A stretch of 64,000 nucleotides of DNA from Marinobacter maroccanus (GCF_002933275.1 NZ_PSSX01000001.1:248001-312000), one strand, 5' to 3'; counted from the first letter of the stretch, positions 7,852 to 19,647 are shown. The notes: generated from the letters alone by a model not told the origin. Numbers and translations are program-made.

Positions 7852-8577
7852 TCACAGCCTGAATTCGTCGCCCAGGTAAACTTCCTTGACTTGCTGGTTA
7901 GCCAGGATCGCGTCGGCATTGCCGGAGGCGATGATATGGCCGCCGGACACAATGTAGGCGTTTTCGCAGATGTCCAGGGTCTCTCGCACGTTATGATCGG
8001 TAATCAATACTCCGATACCCTTGTCCCGCAGGTGCCGGATGATGTGCTTGATGTCACTGACGGATATGGGGTCAACACCGGCGAAGGGCTCATCCAGCAG
8101 AATGAAGGCCGGTTCCATGGCCAGCGCCCGGGCAATCTCCACCCGTCGCCGTTCGCCGCCGGACAGGGCCATACCTACGCTGTCCCGGATGTGGGTTATG
8201 TGGAATTCCTCCAATAACTCCTCGAGTTTCTTCTCTCGCTCGGCCTTGCCCAATCCCTGGCGGGTTTCGAGGATGGCCATGATATTGTCGCGCACCGACA
8301 GTTTGCGGAACACCGAGGCTTCCTGAGGCAGGTAACCAATGCCCTGACGAGCTCGGCCATGCATGGGCAGGGGCGTAATATCCCGGCTGTCGATCGTGAT
8401 CCGGCCGCGATCGGCGGGCACCAGCCCGACTATCATATAGAAACAGGTGGTTTTACCGGCACCGTTGGGGCCGAGCAGTCCGACAATTTCTCCACTGCGG
8501 ATTTCCAGGGAAACGTCGATTACCACTTTTTTCTGTTTGTAACTCTTTGCCAGATTACTGGCTCTCAGAACTGCCAT
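7852..8577 (-). CDS. lptB: LPS export ABC transporter ATPase LptB
   Basis: The 241-residue ABC ATPase has Walker A ([12 protein letters not shown]), the Q-loop segment [13 protein letters not shown], the signature [16 protein letters not shown], Walker B ([14 protein letters not shown]) and the H-loop ([11 protein letters not shown]). LptB powers extraction of LPS from the inner membrane with LptF and LptG, which are usually encoded elsewhere. The gene overlaps the end of lptA by 23 bp, indicating tight coupling. Beyond it a 157-bp gap leads to rpoN. The start is ATG at 8577. Confidence 0.97.
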   Translation of the reverse strand: MAVLRASNLAKSYKQKKVVIDVSLEIRSGEIVGLLGPNGAGKTTCFYMIVGLVPADRGRITIDSRDITPLPMHGRARQGIGYLPQEASVFRKLSVRDNIMAILETRQGLGKAEREKKLEELLEEFHITHIRDSVGMALSGGERRRVEIARALAMEPAFILLDEPFAGVDPISVSDIKHIIRHLRDKGIGVLITDHNVRETLDICENAYIVSGGHIIASGNADAILANQQVKEVYLGDEFRL

Positions 8578-9121
8578 CGGTTTCCTGTCTATCAGTGCGT
8601 CTGTCGGCGCTGCGTGGCTGAATCACCATCTCGACCCGGCCGCCACCTTCGCCAGTGTCTGCCCCGCCTTCAGCGGTGACAACCCGACCTGCGGTATCAT
8701 AGTGAATGACGTTGCCACGGAACAGGTTGCCATTCTGCTCGATGACTGCTTCCCGTTCAAAGGTCAGTCGGCTTTCGGTCGCCGACCAGGTAATGTTCAG
8801 TGCCCGGGCGTCGGTTTCGCCCTCGCCATCCCGCGCCGGCTGCCGGTACCTGGCCGGAGTGCCAGAGGCTTCAATCCGGCTCAGGCCGCCTTCTGTGCGA
8901 TACAGGACCACCCGGTCCGCACTCAGGCGGGTGTCGCCCTGCTCAAGTTCCACAGTCCCGGTATAGGTGGCAATGCCCTGGCCGTCGTCCAGGCGGGCAT
9001 TGTCGGCGGTGACCTTGATGGGGGTGTCGGAATCAAGATCGAAAGCGGCCGTCGGGGCGATCATCGCGACCGTCAGCAGGGCAGCCAGCAGGCTCCGGTA
9101 TCGGTTAGTTTCCGGTTTCAT
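8555..9121 (-). CDS. lptA: LPS transport periplasmic bridge protein LptA
   Basis: The 188-residue protein has a signal peptide ([20 protein letters not shown] to TAAF) and the OstA/LptA beta-jellyroll domain, with [20 protein letters not shown] and [10 protein letters not shown] typical of the family. LptA oligomers form the groove that carries LPS across the periplasm from LptC to LptD. The C-terminal tail (about 30 residues, rich in Arg, Asp, Ser and Gln) is polar and unlikely to be part of the fold. The gene overlaps lptC by 17 bp and lptB by 23 bp, so the three are translationally coupled. Confidence 0.95.
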   Translation of the reverse strand: MKPETNRYRSLLAALLTVAMIAPTAAFDLDSDTPIKVTADNARLDDGQGIATYTGTVELEQGDTRLSADRVVLYRTEGGLSRIEASGTPARYRQPARDGEGETDARALNITWSATESRLTFEREAVIEQNGNLFRGNVIHYDTAGRVVTAEGGADTGEGGGRVEMVIQPRSADRRTDRQETDGSSESQ

Positions 9122-9689
9122 AGCGTCCTTCCACCTGGGAGTTCAGTTCCAGAATCCGCTCGTCTATCCACGCTTTCATGCCCGTGGCCCGGGTAATGCC
9201 GGTAACGTCGCGTATTTCTACGGGTGCGTCTGTGTATACCATGCCCCGGTCGTTATCCAGGGTCAGACTTGATGTTGTCAGGGTGGCGTTCCGTTCGCCA
9301 ACTGTGCGCTGAATCCGGACATTGTCCGTCAGGTACACTAGATTCTGGTTCTGCAGCAGGCTGCCATTCTCGGCTTCAACAATCCAGGGCAGGGTATTCT
9401 CGCCGCCATACAGTTCTGCACGGGGAGATTCCATGGTGGCCAGGTTGCCTTCCTCGAACTGTTCAATGCGGGGGCTGGAGAACCGGATCTTCAGGTTGCC
9501 GGATTCGTCGAAAGACGTGTACTTGCCGTTCACCACGAAGCCGTCCGGCTCGGCATCGCCTCGCAGTGCCGCTGCCTCATCATCAATGACCGGTGGCTCA
9601 TCACTTTGCCAGAGCAAAAAGACCGCTGCCACCACGGTGCCAGCGAGTGCCAGTGTTCGCAGCCAGGGCCGGTCCGGGAGCCAGTTCAC
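9105..9689 (-). CDS. lptC: LPS export protein LptC
   Basis: The 194-residue bitopic membrane protein has one N-terminal transmembrane helix (about residues 11-27, LALAGTVVAAVFLLW) and a periplasmic LptC jellyroll with YTSFDESGNLKIRFSSPRIE near the start and RATGMKAWIDERILELNSQV near the end. LptC takes LPS from LptBFG and hands it to LptA. Its start overlaps the kdsC stop by 4 bp (ATGA), and its end overlaps lptA. Low sequence conservation is normal for LptC; position and motifs make the call secure. Confidence 0.93.
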   Translation of the reverse strand: MNWLPDRPWLRTLALAGTVVAAVFLLWQSDEPPVIDDEAAALRGDAEPDGFVVNGKYTSFDESGNLKIRFSSPRIEQFEEGNLATMESPRAELYGGENTLPWIVEAENGSLLQNQNLVYLTDNVRIQRTVGERNATLTTSSLTLDNDRGMVYTDAPVEIRDVTGITRATGMKAWIDERILELNSQVEGRYETGN

Positions 9690-10234
9690 GCCTCGGGCTC
9701 CAGATAGGGCGCAAGTGCAGAATCCAGCATGCCATGGGCAGTCAGCAGAAGGTCGCAGGCTTCCCGCACCGCGCCTTCGCCACCCCGGGCATGGGTGCAG
9801 TAGTCGGCATGTTGCTGCACCAGCCAGTAGCCATTGGGCACGGTGATGCCGAGCCCGGCGAACCTCAGCGCCGGCAGGTCTGGAAGATCGTCGCCCATAT
9901 AGGCGATGGCCTCGGGGCTGACATCCATGGTGCTGACCAGTTCCTGCAGGGCCACTTTTTTATCCTCGCGCCCCTGCATCAGGTGCGGGATGCCCAGATC
10001 CCCCATGCGCTTCTCGGTCAACGGCGACCGGCGGCCGGTGATAACGGCCACGGTAATGCCGGCTGCCATAAGCTGCTTCAATCCCAGGCCGTCCAGAATG
10101 TTGAACGCCTTCAGTTCATCGCCTTTGGCGCTGAAGTAAAGCTTGCCATCGCTCATGATGCCATCGACATCCAGGGCAATCAGGCGGATTTTGGCGGCTT
10201 TTTCCAGCAGGGCGTCCGGCCATTGGTGCTTCAT
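9686..10234 (-). CDS. kdsC: 3-deoxy-D-manno-octulosonate 8-phosphate phosphatase KdsC
   Basis: The 182-residue HAD-family phosphatase has the catalytic DxD motif in RLIALDVDGIMSDGKLY, motif II in VAVITGRRSPLT, and the metal-binding motif in IAYMGDDLPDLPAL. KdsC removes phosphate from Kdo-8-phosphate, the third step of Kdo synthesis for the LPS core. It has no cap domain, as expected for this tetrameric C0 subclass. It lies 22 bp after kdsD and overlaps lptC by 4 bp, so Kdo supply and LPS export are expressed together. Confidence 0.96.
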   Translation of the reverse strand: MKHQWPDALLEKAAKIRLIALDVDGIMSDGKLYFSAKGDELKAFNILDGLGLKQLMAAGITVAVITGRRSPLTEKRMGDLGIPHLMQGREDKKVALQELVSTMDVSPEAIAYMGDDLPDLPALRFAGLGITVPNGYWLVQQHADYCTHARGGEGAVREACDLLLTAHGMLDSALAPYLEPEA

Positions 10235-10256
10235 GTCAAATAGCTCCTCATCGCCC

Positions 10257-11237
10257 CTAGATTACGCCGGCCCGCAGCAGGTCGTGCATATTGATGGCGC
10301 CAATCAGAGCGCCGCCATCGTCCGTCACTGGCAGGGCGTTGATCTTCATTTCCTCCATGATATTCAGTGCTTCCGCCGCCAGATGATCGGCCTGGATGGT
10401 TTTGCCATTCCGGGTCATCACTTCATTAATAGGTGTATTGTGAATATCCACCGATCGATCCAGAGTCCGACGAAGGTCGCCGTCCGTAAATATCCCGGTA
10501 AGAGTACCTTCCTGGTCGACGACGGTGGTCATGCCAAGGCCTTTTCGGGACATCTCAAGAAGTGCGCCACTCAGGGACGTACCCTCATTGACCACCGGAA
10601 TCTGATCACCGGTGTGCATGATGTCGGAGACCCGCAGCAGGAGTCGGCGCCCCAGGCTGCCACCAGGGTGGGAGAACGCAAAATCCTCGGCACTGAAGCC
10701 GCGGGCCTCCAGCAAGGCGACCGCCAGGGCGTCGCCCATGACCAGGGTCGCCGTTGTTGAAGAGGTGGGCGCCAGGCCCAGGGGGCAGGCTTCCACCATG
10801 ACGCTGACATCCAGGTTGGCCACGGCTTCCCGGGCCAGGGTGGAACTTGCATTGCCGGTCATGCTGATGAGCGGGGCGCCCATGCGTTTGATCAGCGGCA
10901 GAATCGTGATCACTTCGCTGGTGTTACCGCTGTTGGAAATGGCGATGACTACATCCTGAGGCGTGATCATGCCCATATCGCCGTGGCTTGCCTCACCGGG
11001 ATGAACGAAAAACGAGGGTGTACCGGTGCTGGCCAGGGTGGCCGCAATCTTGTTGCCAATGTGGCCGGATTTCCCCATGCCGGTCACGACCACGCGGCCC
11101 TTGCAGTTCATGATAACTTCGCAGGCCCGCGTGAACTGGTCGTCGATCCGGCCCTCAAGGGCATCAATGGCGTCGCGCTCAATGCGGATGGCGCGGATGG
11201 CAGAAGATCGGAAATCGCTGGGAGTCTGTTCGGTCAT
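10257..11237 (-). CDS. kdsD: D-arabinose 5-phosphate isomerase KdsD
   Basis: The 326-residue protein joins a SIS sugar isomerase domain (about 30-180, with [20 protein letters not shown] and [10 protein letters not shown]) to a pair of CBS domains (about 205-326). It converts ribulose 5-phosphate to arabinose 5-phosphate, the first committed step to Kdo. The catalytic histidine region [14 protein letters not shown] is present. The frame is open for 35 more codons upstream, but ATG at 11237 (MTEQTPSDF) gives the normal family length. It is the first gene of the kdsD-kdsC-lptCAB operon and is divergent from mlaF across 188 bp. Confidence 0.95.
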   Translation of the reverse strand: MTEQTPSDFRSSAIRAIRIERDAIDALEGRIDDQFTRACEVIMNCKGRVVVTGMGKSGHIGNKIAATLASTGTPSFFVHPGEASHGDMGMITPQDVVIAISNSGNTSEVITILPLIKRMGAPLISMTGNASSTLAREAVANLDVSVMVEACPLGLAPTSSTTATLVMGDALAVALLEARGFSAEDFAFSHPGGSLGRRLLLRVSDIMHTGDQIPVVNEGTSLSGALLEMSRKGLGMTTVVDQEGTLTGIFTDGDLRRTLDRSVDIHNTPINEVMTRNGKTIQADHLAAEALNIMEEMKINALPVTDDGGALIGAINMHDLLRAGVI

Positions 11238-11371
11238 CGGGCTTTCGGCCTGGCTGTCGGGACATTGAAAAAGTTGGGCAGAGTATACCATTTTCACCCG
11301 GCAACGATGCCCGGTTACTGAAAGTTCAGTCAAACTGATCATTGCTATCAGTACATTTTGCGCTCTTTGGA

Positions 11372-11398
11372 TTGAGCTCGGACGCTCCTTGGCATAAT
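11372..11398 (+). promoter_or_regulatory. Possible sigma-70 promoter for the mla operon
   Basis: TTGAGC (11372-11377) and CATAAT (11393-11398) lie 15 bp apart, about 28 bp upstream of the mlaF start, in the gap that separates mlaF from divergent kdsD. The -10 matches at five of six positions; the -35 is weak and the spacing short. Confidence 0.3.
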
Positions 11399-11425
11399 GT
11401 AGCCCCTCTTTGAAAGGTAAGGACT

Positions 11426-12238
11426 ATGGATTCACCGGCTTACATATCGCTCAAGGATGTCGTGTTCTCCCGCTCCGGGCGCCGTATCTTCGACGGTGTC
11501 AGCCTGGATATACCCCGTGGGAAAATTACAGCCATTATGGGCCCCAGCGGAACCGGCAAAACCACCCTGCTGCGTCTTATTGGCGGTCAGCTCAAGCCGG
11601 ATTCCGGCAGTGTTGTGGTGGATGGTCATGAGGTGCCGAAGCTCAGGCGCAAGGCGCTGTACAGTCTCCGGGAAAAGATGGGCATGCTGTTCCAGAGCGG
11701 GGCCCTGTTCACCGACCTGAGCGTGTTCGAGAACGTGGCCTTCCCGCTTCGGGTGCACACAAAGCTGCCGGAAGACATGATCCGCGACATCGTTCTGATG
11801 AAACTGGAAGCCGTTGGTTTGCGTGGTGCCCGTCAGTTGATGCCCTCGGAATTGTCCGGCGGCATGACGCGTCGGGTGGCCCTGGCCCGCAGTATTTCCC
11901 TGGATCCGGAGCTCATCATGTACGACGAGCCGTTTGCCGGCCAGGACCCGATTGCCATGGGCGTTCTGGTAAAGCTGATCCGCGATCTGAACAGTTCCAT
12001 GGGCCTGACCAGCGTTCTGGTCTCCCACGACGTACCGGAATCCCTGAGCATCTGCCATTACGCCTGCATCATCTCGGACGGCAAGGTGATTGGTGAGGGC
12101 ACGCCGGAAGAGCTGCGTGCGCACCCTTCCGGGAAGGTCCAGCAGTTTCTCCAGGGGCAGCCGGATGGCCCGGTTCCGTTCCATTACCCGGCCGAGGGCG
12201 CCGCTCAGGACTTTGGGTTGTCCGGGGGTGTGTCTTGA
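11426..12238 (+). CDS. mlaF: Phospholipid transport ATPase MlaF
   Basis: The 270-residue ABC ATPase has Walker A ([15 protein letters not shown]), signature [14 protein letters not shown] and Walker B ([13 protein letters not shown]). LSGGM in place of LSGGQ and the [10 protein letters not shown] sequence mark the MlaF branch. With MlaE, MlaD and MlaB it forms the inner-membrane complex that moves phospholipids between the membranes and keeps the outer membrane asymmetric. The start is ATG at 11426, preceded by AAGGTAAGGACT, a good ribosome site. It is the first gene of mlaFEDCB-ibaG-murA. Confidence 0.96.
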   Translation: MDSPAYISLKDVVFSRSGRRIFDGVSLDIPRGKITAIMGPSGTGKTTLLRLIGGQLKPDSGSVVVDGHEVPKLRRKALYSLREKMGMLFQSGALFTDLSVFENVAFPLRVHTKLPEDMIRDIVLMKLEAVGLRGARQLMPSELSGGMTRRVALARSISLDPELIMYDEPFAGQDPIAMGVLVKLIRDLNSSMGLTSVLVSHDVPESLSICHYACIISDGKVIGEGTPEELRAHPSGKVQQFLQGQPDGPVPFHYPAEGAAQDFGLSGGVS

Positions 12239-13017
12239 TTGAGAGAATCGCGGCATTCGGGCGTCTCGGGCTTGATATAGTCTCATCATTCGGTCGCTCA
12301 GGTCGTTTCCTGGCGGGCGTTCTGGGCGGCGTGCCCAGGCCGGCCACCGGTTTCCCGCTCCTTTTGAAACAGCTGTACGCCGTTGGTGTGCTGTCCCTGG
12401 CCATTATTGTGGTGTCCGGCCTGTTTATCGGCATGGTGTTGGGACTGCAGGGCTACACAATCCTGAGCGATTACGGCTCTGAAGCGGCCATCGGCCAGAT
12501 GATAGCCCTGACCCTGGTGCGCGAACTTGGGCCCGTAGTGACGGCATTGTTGTTTGCCGGCCGGGCCGGTTCGGCGCTGACGGCGGAGATTGGCCTGATG
12601 AAGGCCACCGAGCAGCTGTCCAGCATGGAAATGATGGGCGTGGACCCGCTGCGGCGGGTCATTGCGCCCCGGCTCTGGGCCGGGTTTATTGCCATGCCGG
12701 TGCTTGCGGTGATTTTCTCGGTGGTGGGCATCTGGGGCGGTATGCTGGTGGGTGTAGACTGGCTGGGGGTGTTCGAAGGCTCCTTCTGGGGCAACATGCA
12801 GTCGTCGGTGGATTTTGTTGATGATGTCCTCAACGGCGTCATCAAAAGCGTTGTTTTCGGCTTTGTCTGCGCCTGGATTGCGGTCTACCAGGGCTATGAC
12901 TGCGTGCCGACTTCAGCAGGTATCAGTTCGGCGACCACCAAGACCGTGGTGTACTCATCGCTGGCGGTGCTTGGGCTGGATTTTGTTCTGACCGCTGTCA
13001 TGTTTGGCGATTTCTGA
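12235..13017 (+). CDS. mlaE: Phospholipid transport permease MlaE
   Basis: The 260-residue MlaE/TTG2B permease has the membrane segments and family signature: [39 protein letters not shown] and [20 protein letters not shown]. MlaE forms the dimeric transmembrane channel beneath the MlaD ring. Translation appears to start at TTG 12235, overlapping the mlaF stop by 4 bp, with a GGGGG ribosome site just upstream; no better start is in frame. A TTG start suggests deliberate stoichiometric control by coupling. Confidence 0.94.
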   Translation: MIERIAAFGRLGLDIVSSFGRSGRFLAGVLGGVPRPATGFPLLLKQLYAVGVLSLAIIVVSGLFIGMVLGLQGYTILSDYGSEAAIGQMIALTLVRELGPVVTALLFAGRAGSALTAEIGLMKATEQLSSMEMMGVDPLRRVIAPRLWAGFIAMPVLAVIFSVVGIWGGMLVGVDWLGVFEGSFWGNMQSSVDFVDDVLNGVIKSVVFGFVCAWIAVYQGYDCVPTSAGISSATTKTVVYSSLAVLGLDFVLTAVMFGDF

Positions 13018-13051
13018 ATCATCGATTAACGAGATAATACCGGAGCCGGAA

Positions 13052-13501
13052 ATGGCACAGAGAACCACTGAAATCATCGTCGGCCTGTTCATGATCGCAG
13101 GCTGCGCGGCACTGCTTTTCCTCGCGCTGCAGGTGAGCGGGCTGTCGCCAAAGTCGGCCCAGAGCACCTACACCATCTACGCCAATTTCAACGATACCGG
13201 CGGGCTTACGCCCAGGGGGCGCGTATCCATGGCCGGAGTGACGGTTGGCTCCATTGAATCCATCAATCTGAACAAAGAGACGTTCCAGGCCCGGGTAACA
13301 ATGTCGATTCATTCGGAGGTCGATAATATCCCGTCTGACAGTTCCGCAGTTATACGTACATCCGGCCTGCTCGGTGAGCAGTACATTGATATATCCATTG
13401 GGGCCGAGATGGACTCGTTGAAAGCAGGCGATACCTTCTATTCGACACAGTCGGCCATGAACCTGGAACGGTTGATCAGCAACTTTGCATCGGGCCGCTG
13501 A
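13052..13501 (+). CDS. mlaD: Phospholipid-binding MCE protein MlaD
   Basis: The 149-residue protein has one N-terminal membrane helix (about 7-28) and a single MCE domain (YTIYANFNDTGGLTPRGRVS, then GVTVGSIESI and IRTSGLLGEQYIDISIG). MlaD hexamers form the periplasmic ring through which lipids pass. The frame is open 16 codons further upstream into mlaE, but ATG at 13052 with GGAGCCGGAA before it gives the family's normal start MAQRTTEIIVGLF. Length fits the short gammaproteobacterial MlaD (about 150-180). Confidence 0.95.
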   Translation: MAQRTTEIIVGLFMIAGCAALLFLALQVSGLSPKSAQSTYTIYANFNDTGGLTPRGRVSMAGVTVGSIESINLNKETFQARVTMSIHSEVDNIPSDSSAVIRTSGLLGEQYIDISIGAEMDSLKAGDTFYSTQSAMNLERLISNFASGR

Positions 13502-13533
13502 CTCGGACCGGAAAGACTTTACAGGAGATCCTG

Positions 13534-14187
13534 ATGTTTGCACTGAAACACCATATTCTGCTTGGCCTTCTGATGGTCCTGGTTCTGGTTACGCCGGCAC
13601 AGGCGAGCGAGGCTGAGGATCTTCGCAGCTATGTGGATGAGAACACCCAGCGGCTCGTTAAAAAGCTTAACGAGGAGCGCGGTCTCTATGAGCGTGATCC
13701 AGAAGCCTTCTATGAGAGCATGGATCAGGCCCTGACGGATTTCGTGGACTTCCGCCGCATTGCTGCGCGGGTGATGGGGCGTTATGCCCGCCAGACGACG
13801 CCCGAACAGCGGGACGATTTTGTGGTCAAGTTCAAGCGCAGTCTTTTTGACAGCTACGCCCAGGCGCTGGTCAACGCGGACAATTTTGAAATTCAGGTCA
13901 AGGAAGCGACCATCAATCCCCAGAGCGACGACCGCGCCTCCGTCCAGATGGAAGTCATCAGTGCATCCGGTAACCGTTACCCGGTGACCTATTCGATGTA
14001 CAAGAACTCCGAAGGCAAGTGGTTGATGGAAAACGTCATCGTTGAAGGCGTGAACATAGGCCTGGCTTTCCGGGATCGGTTCAGTCAGGAAATGGAAGAA
14101 AATCGCGGTCAGATCCAGGCGGTAATCGACGGCTGGAGCGATGCGGTTGAGTCCCTGAACCTGGATCAGGAAGTGGACAACTCATGA
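13534..14187 (+). CDS. mlaC: Periplasmic phospholipid shuttle MlaC
   Basis: The 217-residue protein has a signal peptide (cleavage probably after VTPAQA) and the MlaC/Ttg2D fold, with DFVDFRRIAARVMGRYARQT, FKRSLFDSYAQALVNADNF and YPVTYSMYKNSEGKWLMENV. MlaC carries one phospholipid pair between MlaFEDB and the outer-membrane MlaA-porin complex; mlaA is not in this window. AGGAGATCCTG upstream is a strong ribosome site. Its stop overlaps the mlaB start by 4 bp. Confidence 0.95.
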   Translation: MFALKHHILLGLLMVLVLVTPAQASEAEDLRSYVDENTQRLVKKLNEERGLYERDPEAFYESMDQALTDFVDFRRIAARVMGRYARQTTPEQRDDFVVKFKRSLFDSYAQALVNADNFEIQVKEATINPQSDDRASVQMEVISASGNRYPVTYSMYKNSEGKWLMENVIVEGVNIGLAFRDRFSQEMEENRGQIQAVIDGWSDAVESLNLDQEVDNS

Positions 14188-14516
14188 CCGCAGGGCTGCC
14201 CCGGGTCCAGCTTTCCGACGGAGCTCTGGTCGTCTCGGGTGAGGTGACCACCGATACTGTCTTTGGCCTGAGAACAGAGGGCGAGAAGCTGATCCGTTCG
14301 GTCTCTGCCGATCTGGTGATCGACCTGGATGGTCTGATCACCGCCCACAGTGTGGTTCTTTCCATGCTGCTCTGTTGGCAACGCCTGGCACATCAGACAG
14401 GGGTCTCGTTATCGTTCCGGGGCGTCAGTGGCCGTCTTGCCTCTCTGGCGGCCCTGAGCAACCTCGAAGACCAGCTCGTCGGGTTTGGTCCGGAAGCCGT
14501 CCATCCCGCCCACTGA
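14184..14516 (+). CDS. mlaB: STAS-domain protein MlaB
   Basis: The 110-residue single STAS domain shows the beta-alpha pattern ALVVSGEVTTDTVFGLRTEG, DLVIDLDGLITAHSVVLSML and SFRGVSGRLASLAALSNLED. MlaB binds MlaF and stabilises and activates the transporter. It starts at ATG 14184 inside the mlaC stop (ATGA), so it is coupled. The call relies on both domain and operon position; MlaB proteins diverge quickly. Confidence 0.9.
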   Translation: MTAGLPRVQLSDGALVVSGEVTTDTVFGLRTEGEKLIRSVSADLVIDLDGLITAHSVVLSMLLCWQRLAHQTGVSLSFRGVSGRLASLAALSNLEDQLVGFGPEAVHPAH

Positions 14517-14619
14517 CTTTCCGGCCCTGGCCCCTTTGTTCACCGGACAGTAAAGCTGACCCGAGCCCCGGAATTGGTTACAATCTCGCCCCTGATTTCA
14601 AAACACCCGAGGATTTTCT

Positions 14620-16153
<1,534 letters not shown>

Positions 16154-16193
16154 AAGACATCCATCCAGACAATACGGGAAACCGGAAGAATCC

Positions 16194-16844
16194 ATGACAG
16201 ATTCCATAACCATCGCCTTGTCGAAGGGACGAATCCTGGAAGAGACCCTGCCGCTGCTCGCAGAAGCGGGCATTGAGCTGATCGACGACGTCAAAAAGTC
16301 GCGCAAACTGGTGTTTCCGACAACGGATCCCCATGTGCGGGTATTGATCATCCGGGCCACCGACGTGCCGACCTATGTTCAATACGGCGGGGCTGACCTT
16401 GGTGTCACCGGCAAGGATGTTCTGATGGAGCACGGTGGCGAAGGACTGTATGAGCCACTGGACCTGAATATCTCCCGTTGTCGCCTGATGACCGCCGGCC
16501 CGAAAGATCAGACTCCGCCATCCGGTCGTATCAAGGTGGCCACAAAATTCGTCAACCTGGCTCGCCGATACTACTCGGCCCAGGGTCGTCAGGCAGACAT
16601 CATCAAGCTATACGGTGCCATGGAACTGGCGCCGATTCTTGGGCTGGCTGACGAGATCGTCGACATTGTTGATACCGGGAACACGCTGAAGGCGAATGGG
16701 CTTGAAGCCCGAGAGCTGATTGAGCATATCAGCAGCCGGTTGGTGGTTAATCGCGCGTCCATGAAGATGAAACACGAGCGTATTAACCCCATAATTGAAA
16801 AGATGTCGGTTGCGGTGGATAAGCGCAGGCGGGTTTCGGAGTAA
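16194..16844 (+). CDS. hisG: ATP phosphoribosyltransferase HisG, short form
   Basis: The 216-residue protein is the short form of HisG ([44 protein letters not shown], and [19 protein letters not shown] with VDTGNTL near the C-terminus). It makes phosphoribosyl-ATP, the first step of histidine synthesis. The C-terminal regulatory domain of the long form is missing; short forms work with the HisRS-like regulator HisZ, which should be encoded elsewhere, probably near purA. The frame runs upstream through murA, but ATG at 16194 gives the family start. A 28-bp inverted-repeat element begins one base after its stop. Confidence 0.95.
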   Translation: MTDSITIALSKGRILEETLPLLAEAGIELIDDVKKSRKLVFPTTDPHVRVLIIRATDVPTYVQYGGADLGVTGKDVLMEHGGEGLYEPLDLNISRCRLMTAGPKDQTPPSGRIKVATKFVNLARRYYSAQGRQADIIKLYGAMELAPILGLADEIVDIVDTGNTLKANGLEARELIEHISSRLVVNRASMKMKHERINPIIEKMSVAVDKRRRVSE

Positions 16845-16954
16845 GAATCGGTCAGGGGTGGCTTCCCAAAACACGCTACGAGCACATCCATGTGTGCTTG
16901 TTTCGGGCCGTCCATGGCCCTCAACAGTTTTGGGAAGCCACCCCTGACCAATTC
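16845..16954. repeat. Hairpin element A: 54-nt core in locus-specific inverted repeat
   Basis: Left arm 16850-16872 and right arm 16927-16949 are perfect 23-bp complements; they extend to 28 bp with one mismatch (16845-16872 and 16927-16954). The 54-nt core between (16873-16926) begins ACGCTACGAGCAC and contains GTCCATGGCC; it is the reverse complement type of the core in elements B and F. The arm sequence is found in none of the other elements. The left arm starts immediately after the hisG stop codon. Confidence 0.92.
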
Positions 16955-17013
16955 CCGAACCTTTGAGCTGCGCCCGGCAGCGTCACGTAGATAGCCCACT
17001 TAGGATTTGATTC

Positions 17014-18318
17014 ATGACCGTGAACATCAAACGACTGAACGCCTCACAAAGTGACTTCGACAGCGCCCTGGCCAAACTGCTGGCCTGGGACGATAGCGTT
17101 GATCATCAGGTGAACGAGTCGGTGCGTCATATCCTGCATGAGGTGAAAACCCGTGGTGATCAGGCGGTTCTGGAGTTTACCGAGAAGTTCGATCGCCTGA
17201 AGGTTGGCTCTGTCGCCGAGCTGGAAATGGACCAGAGCAGATTGCAGAAGGCTCTGGAAGCGATTCCCCGGGACCAGCGCGTGGCCCTGGAAAAAGCCGC
17301 TGAGCGGATTCGGGACTATCACGAGCGCCAGAACCAGAAGTCCTGGCAGTATGAAGACGAAGACGGAACCGTGCTTGGCCAGAAGGTAACGCCGCTGGAT
17401 AGAGCTGGCTTGTATGTGCCCGGCGGGAAAGCCGCTTACCCGTCATCCGTGCTCATGAACGCCATTCCCGCAAAGGTTGCGGGTGTCAGTGAAGTGGTGA
17501 TGGTTGTTCCGACACCGGATGGTGTGGTGAATGACATGGTCCTGGCCTCCGCCGCGATCGCCGGTGTTGACCGGGTATTTACCGTTGGCGGCGCTCAGGC
17601 CGTCGGCGCGCTGGCCTATGGCACAGAAACCATCCCGGCCGTCGATAAAATCGTCGGCCCCGGCAACATTTTCGTCGCCACCGCCAAGCGTGAAGTCTTC
17701 GGCGTTGTCGGCATCGACATGATCGCCGGCCCCTCGGAAATCCTTGTGATCTGCGACGGCAAAACCGACCCGGACTGGATCGCCATGGACCTGTTCTCCC
17801 AGGCAGAACACGACGAGCAGGCCCAGTCCATCCTGATCAGCCCGGATGTCGAATTCCTGGATGCGGTCGAAGCCAGCATCAACAAACTGCTGCCAACCAT
17901 GGAGCGCGCCGACATCATCCGCATCTCCATGACCGACCGCGCCGCGTTGATCCACGTCGCCGATCTGAAACAAGCCGCCGAAGTGTCCAACCGCATCGCC
18001 CCGGAACACCTGGAACTGTCGGTAGAAGACCCCGAGGCCATGCTCGAAGACATCCGCCACGCCGGCGCTATTTTCATGGGCCGCTACACCGCAGAAGCCC
18101 TCGGCGACTACTGCGCCGGCCCGAACCACGTGCTGCCCACCAGCGGCACCGCACGGTTCTCCTCACCGCTGGGCGTCTACGACTTCCAGAAACGGTCCTC
18201 CATCATCGGCTTCAGCGCTGCCGGTGCTGACCGCATGGGGCGTGTGGCGTCGGTATTGGCGCGGGGAGAAGGGTTAACTGCTCACGCCCGTTCGGCAGAG
18301 TATCGGATCAAGAATTAA
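17014..18318 (+). CDS. hisD: Histidinol dehydrogenase HisD
   Basis: The 434-residue enzyme oxidises L-histidinol to histidine in two NAD-dependent steps, the last of the pathway. Visible motifs are [47 protein letters not shown], the zinc and catalytic segment [14 protein letters not shown] and [10 protein letters not shown], and [19 protein letters not shown]. Length is normal for the family. Start is ATG at 17014. It is separated from hisG by hairpin element A and from hisC by a palindrome pair and element B, so cotranscription of the three is possible but interrupted by structured DNA. Confidence 0.97.
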   Translation: MTVNIKRLNASQSDFDSALAKLLAWDDSVDHQVNESVRHILHEVKTRGDQAVLEFTEKFDRLKVGSVAELEMDQSRLQKALEAIPRDQRVALEKAAERIRDYHERQNQKSWQYEDEDGTVLGQKVTPLDRAGLYVPGGKAAYPSSVLMNAIPAKVAGVSEVVMVVPTPDGVVNDMVLASAAIAGVDRVFTVGGAQAVGALAYGTETIPAVDKIVGPGNIFVATAKREVFGVVGIDMIAGPSEILVICDGKTDPDWIAMDLFSQAEHDEQAQSILISPDVEFLDAVEASINKLLPTMERADIIRISMTDRAALIHVADLKQAAEVSNRIAPEHLELSVEDPEAMLEDIRHAGAIFMGRYTAEALGDYCAGPNHVLPTSGTARFSSPLGVYDFQKRSSIIGFSAAGADRMGRVASVLARGEGLTAHARSAEYRIKN

Positions 18319-18338
18319 GGTTAAGTGTCTGATTCGTT

Positions 18339-18432
18339 GTCGGATTACGCTTCGCTAATCCGACCTACATGACGACATCGCCCAATGACGCAGGAATTCC
18401 GTAGGTCGGATTAGGCGAAGCCGTAATCCGAC
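18339..18432. repeat. REPIN-like inverted pair of palindromic units
   Basis: Two units of the GTAGGTCGG family face each other: 18339-18368 and 18401-18432. The second is 2 bp longer because its loop reads GGCGAAGCC, which can add three base pairs (GGC with GCC) to the hairpin. The pair begins 20 bp after the hisD stop. The 32 bp between the units are unique. Confidence 0.9.
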
Positions 18433-18465
18433 TGTGGTTTATCTTCCAAAGTATGCAGGGCGGCG

Positions 18466-18559
18466 GGCAGGTCAATCTCCGAGAATGTCGGCGGCCATGG
18501 ATGGCCGACGTCAAGCGCACATGGACGTGCGCGTAGCGGTTCTCGGAGATTGACCTGCC
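18466..18559. repeat. Hairpin element B: 54-nt core in locus-specific inverted repeat
   Basis: Arms 18466-18485 and 18540-18559 are perfect 20-bp complements. The 54-nt core (18486-18539) starts TGTCGGCGGCCATGG and ends GCGTAGCGG. The core can fold into two small hairpins: GCCAT with ATGGC (loop GG), and GCGCAC with GTGCGC (loop ATGGAC). The element ends 35 bp upstream of the hisC start and will be in the leader of any hisC transcript from upstream. Confidence 0.93.
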
Positions 18560-18594
18560 TGTCGCCCGTCTGCACCAAACGGAGTGCAAAAGCG

Positions 18595-19647
18595 ATGAGC
18601 AAATTCTGGAGCCCCCTGGTAAACGACCTGGTTCCATACGTCCCAGGCGAACAGCCAAAAATGGCCAACCTGGTGAAGCTGAACACCAACGAAAACCCCT
18701 TCGGCCCCTCACCAAAAGTCATCGAAGCCATCCAGGCCGAACTGAACGACGGCTTGCGCCTCTATCCGGATCCGGAAGGCGAAAGCCTGCGCCAGACTAT
18801 CGCGGCTTACCACAAGGTAAAGCCCGAACAGATCTTCCTCGGCAACGGCTCCGATGAAGTCCTGGCCCACATCTTCTTTGGCCTGTTCCAGCACGGCGAA
18901 CCGATCCTGTTTCCGGACATCACCTACAGCTTCTATCCGGTTTACTGCGGCCTCTATAACATCGAGAGCACAAAAGTACCGCTGACAGAAAGCTTCGAAA
19001 TCAACCCGGACGACTTCAAGCAACCCAACGGCGGCGTGATCTTCCCGAACCCGAACGCGCCAACCGGGCGGTATCTTGAGCTGCAGTATGTGGAAGAAAT
19101 CCTGGCTGCCAACCCGGATCGCGTTGTAGTGGTGGATGAAGCCTACATCGATTTCGGTGGCGAGTCGGCGATCACCCTGGTCGACAAGTACCCGAACCTG
19201 CTAGTCTCACAGACGCTATCCAAGGCCCGTTCGCTGGCCGGTTTGCGAGTCGGTTTCGCAGTCGGCCACCCAGACCTGATCGAGGCCCTGAACCGGGTCA
19301 AGAACAGTTTTAACAGCTACCCACTGGACCGCCTGGCCCTGGCCGGCGCGAAAGCTGCCTACGAGGACGAGGCCTGGTTCCGGAAGTGCTGCGATGGCGT
19401 GATCTCCGAGCGCGAGCGTGTAACTACCGCCCTCGAAGATCTTGGATTCGAGGTGTTACCCTCCAGGGCAAACTTCATCTTTGCCCGTCATAAAGATCAG
19501 CCGGGCGAGGTTTTAGCCAAAGGCCTGAGGGAGCAGGGCATTATCGTCCGGCACTTCAACAAGCCCCGAATCAGCGAGTTTCTGCGCATTACCATTGGCA
19601 CTGTTGAGCAGAATGATGCTTTGATTGCTGGCCTCGAATCACTCTAG
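18595..19647 (+). CDS. hisC: Histidinol-phosphate aminotransferase HisC
   Basis: The 350-residue class I/II PLP aminotransferase converts imidazole acetol phosphate and glutamate to histidinol phosphate. Visible are [13 protein letters not shown] at the substrate site, [24 protein letters not shown], the PLP lysine in [17 protein letters not shown] and the C-terminal arginine region [12 protein letters not shown]. Start is ATG at 18595 with GGAG 10 nt upstream; the frame is open 15 codons earlier, but those lie in repeat element B. It follows hisD, as in Pseudomonas. Confidence 0.96.
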   Translation: MSKFWSPLVNDLVPYVPGEQPKMANLVKLNTNENPFGPSPKVIEAIQAELNDGLRLYPDPEGESLRQTIAAYHKVKPEQIFLGNGSDEVLAHIFFGLFQHGEPILFPDITYSFYPVYCGLYNIESTKVPLTESFEINPDDFKQPNGGVIFPNPNAPTGRYLELQYVEEILAANPDRVVVVDEAYIDFGGESAITLVDKYPNLLVSQTLSKARSLAGLRVGFAVGHPDLIEALNRVKNSFNSYPLDRLALAGAKAAYEDEAWFRKCCDGVISERERVTTALEDLGFEVLPSRANFIFARHKDQPGEVLAKGLREQGIIVRHFNKPRISEFLRITIGTVEQNDALIAGLESL

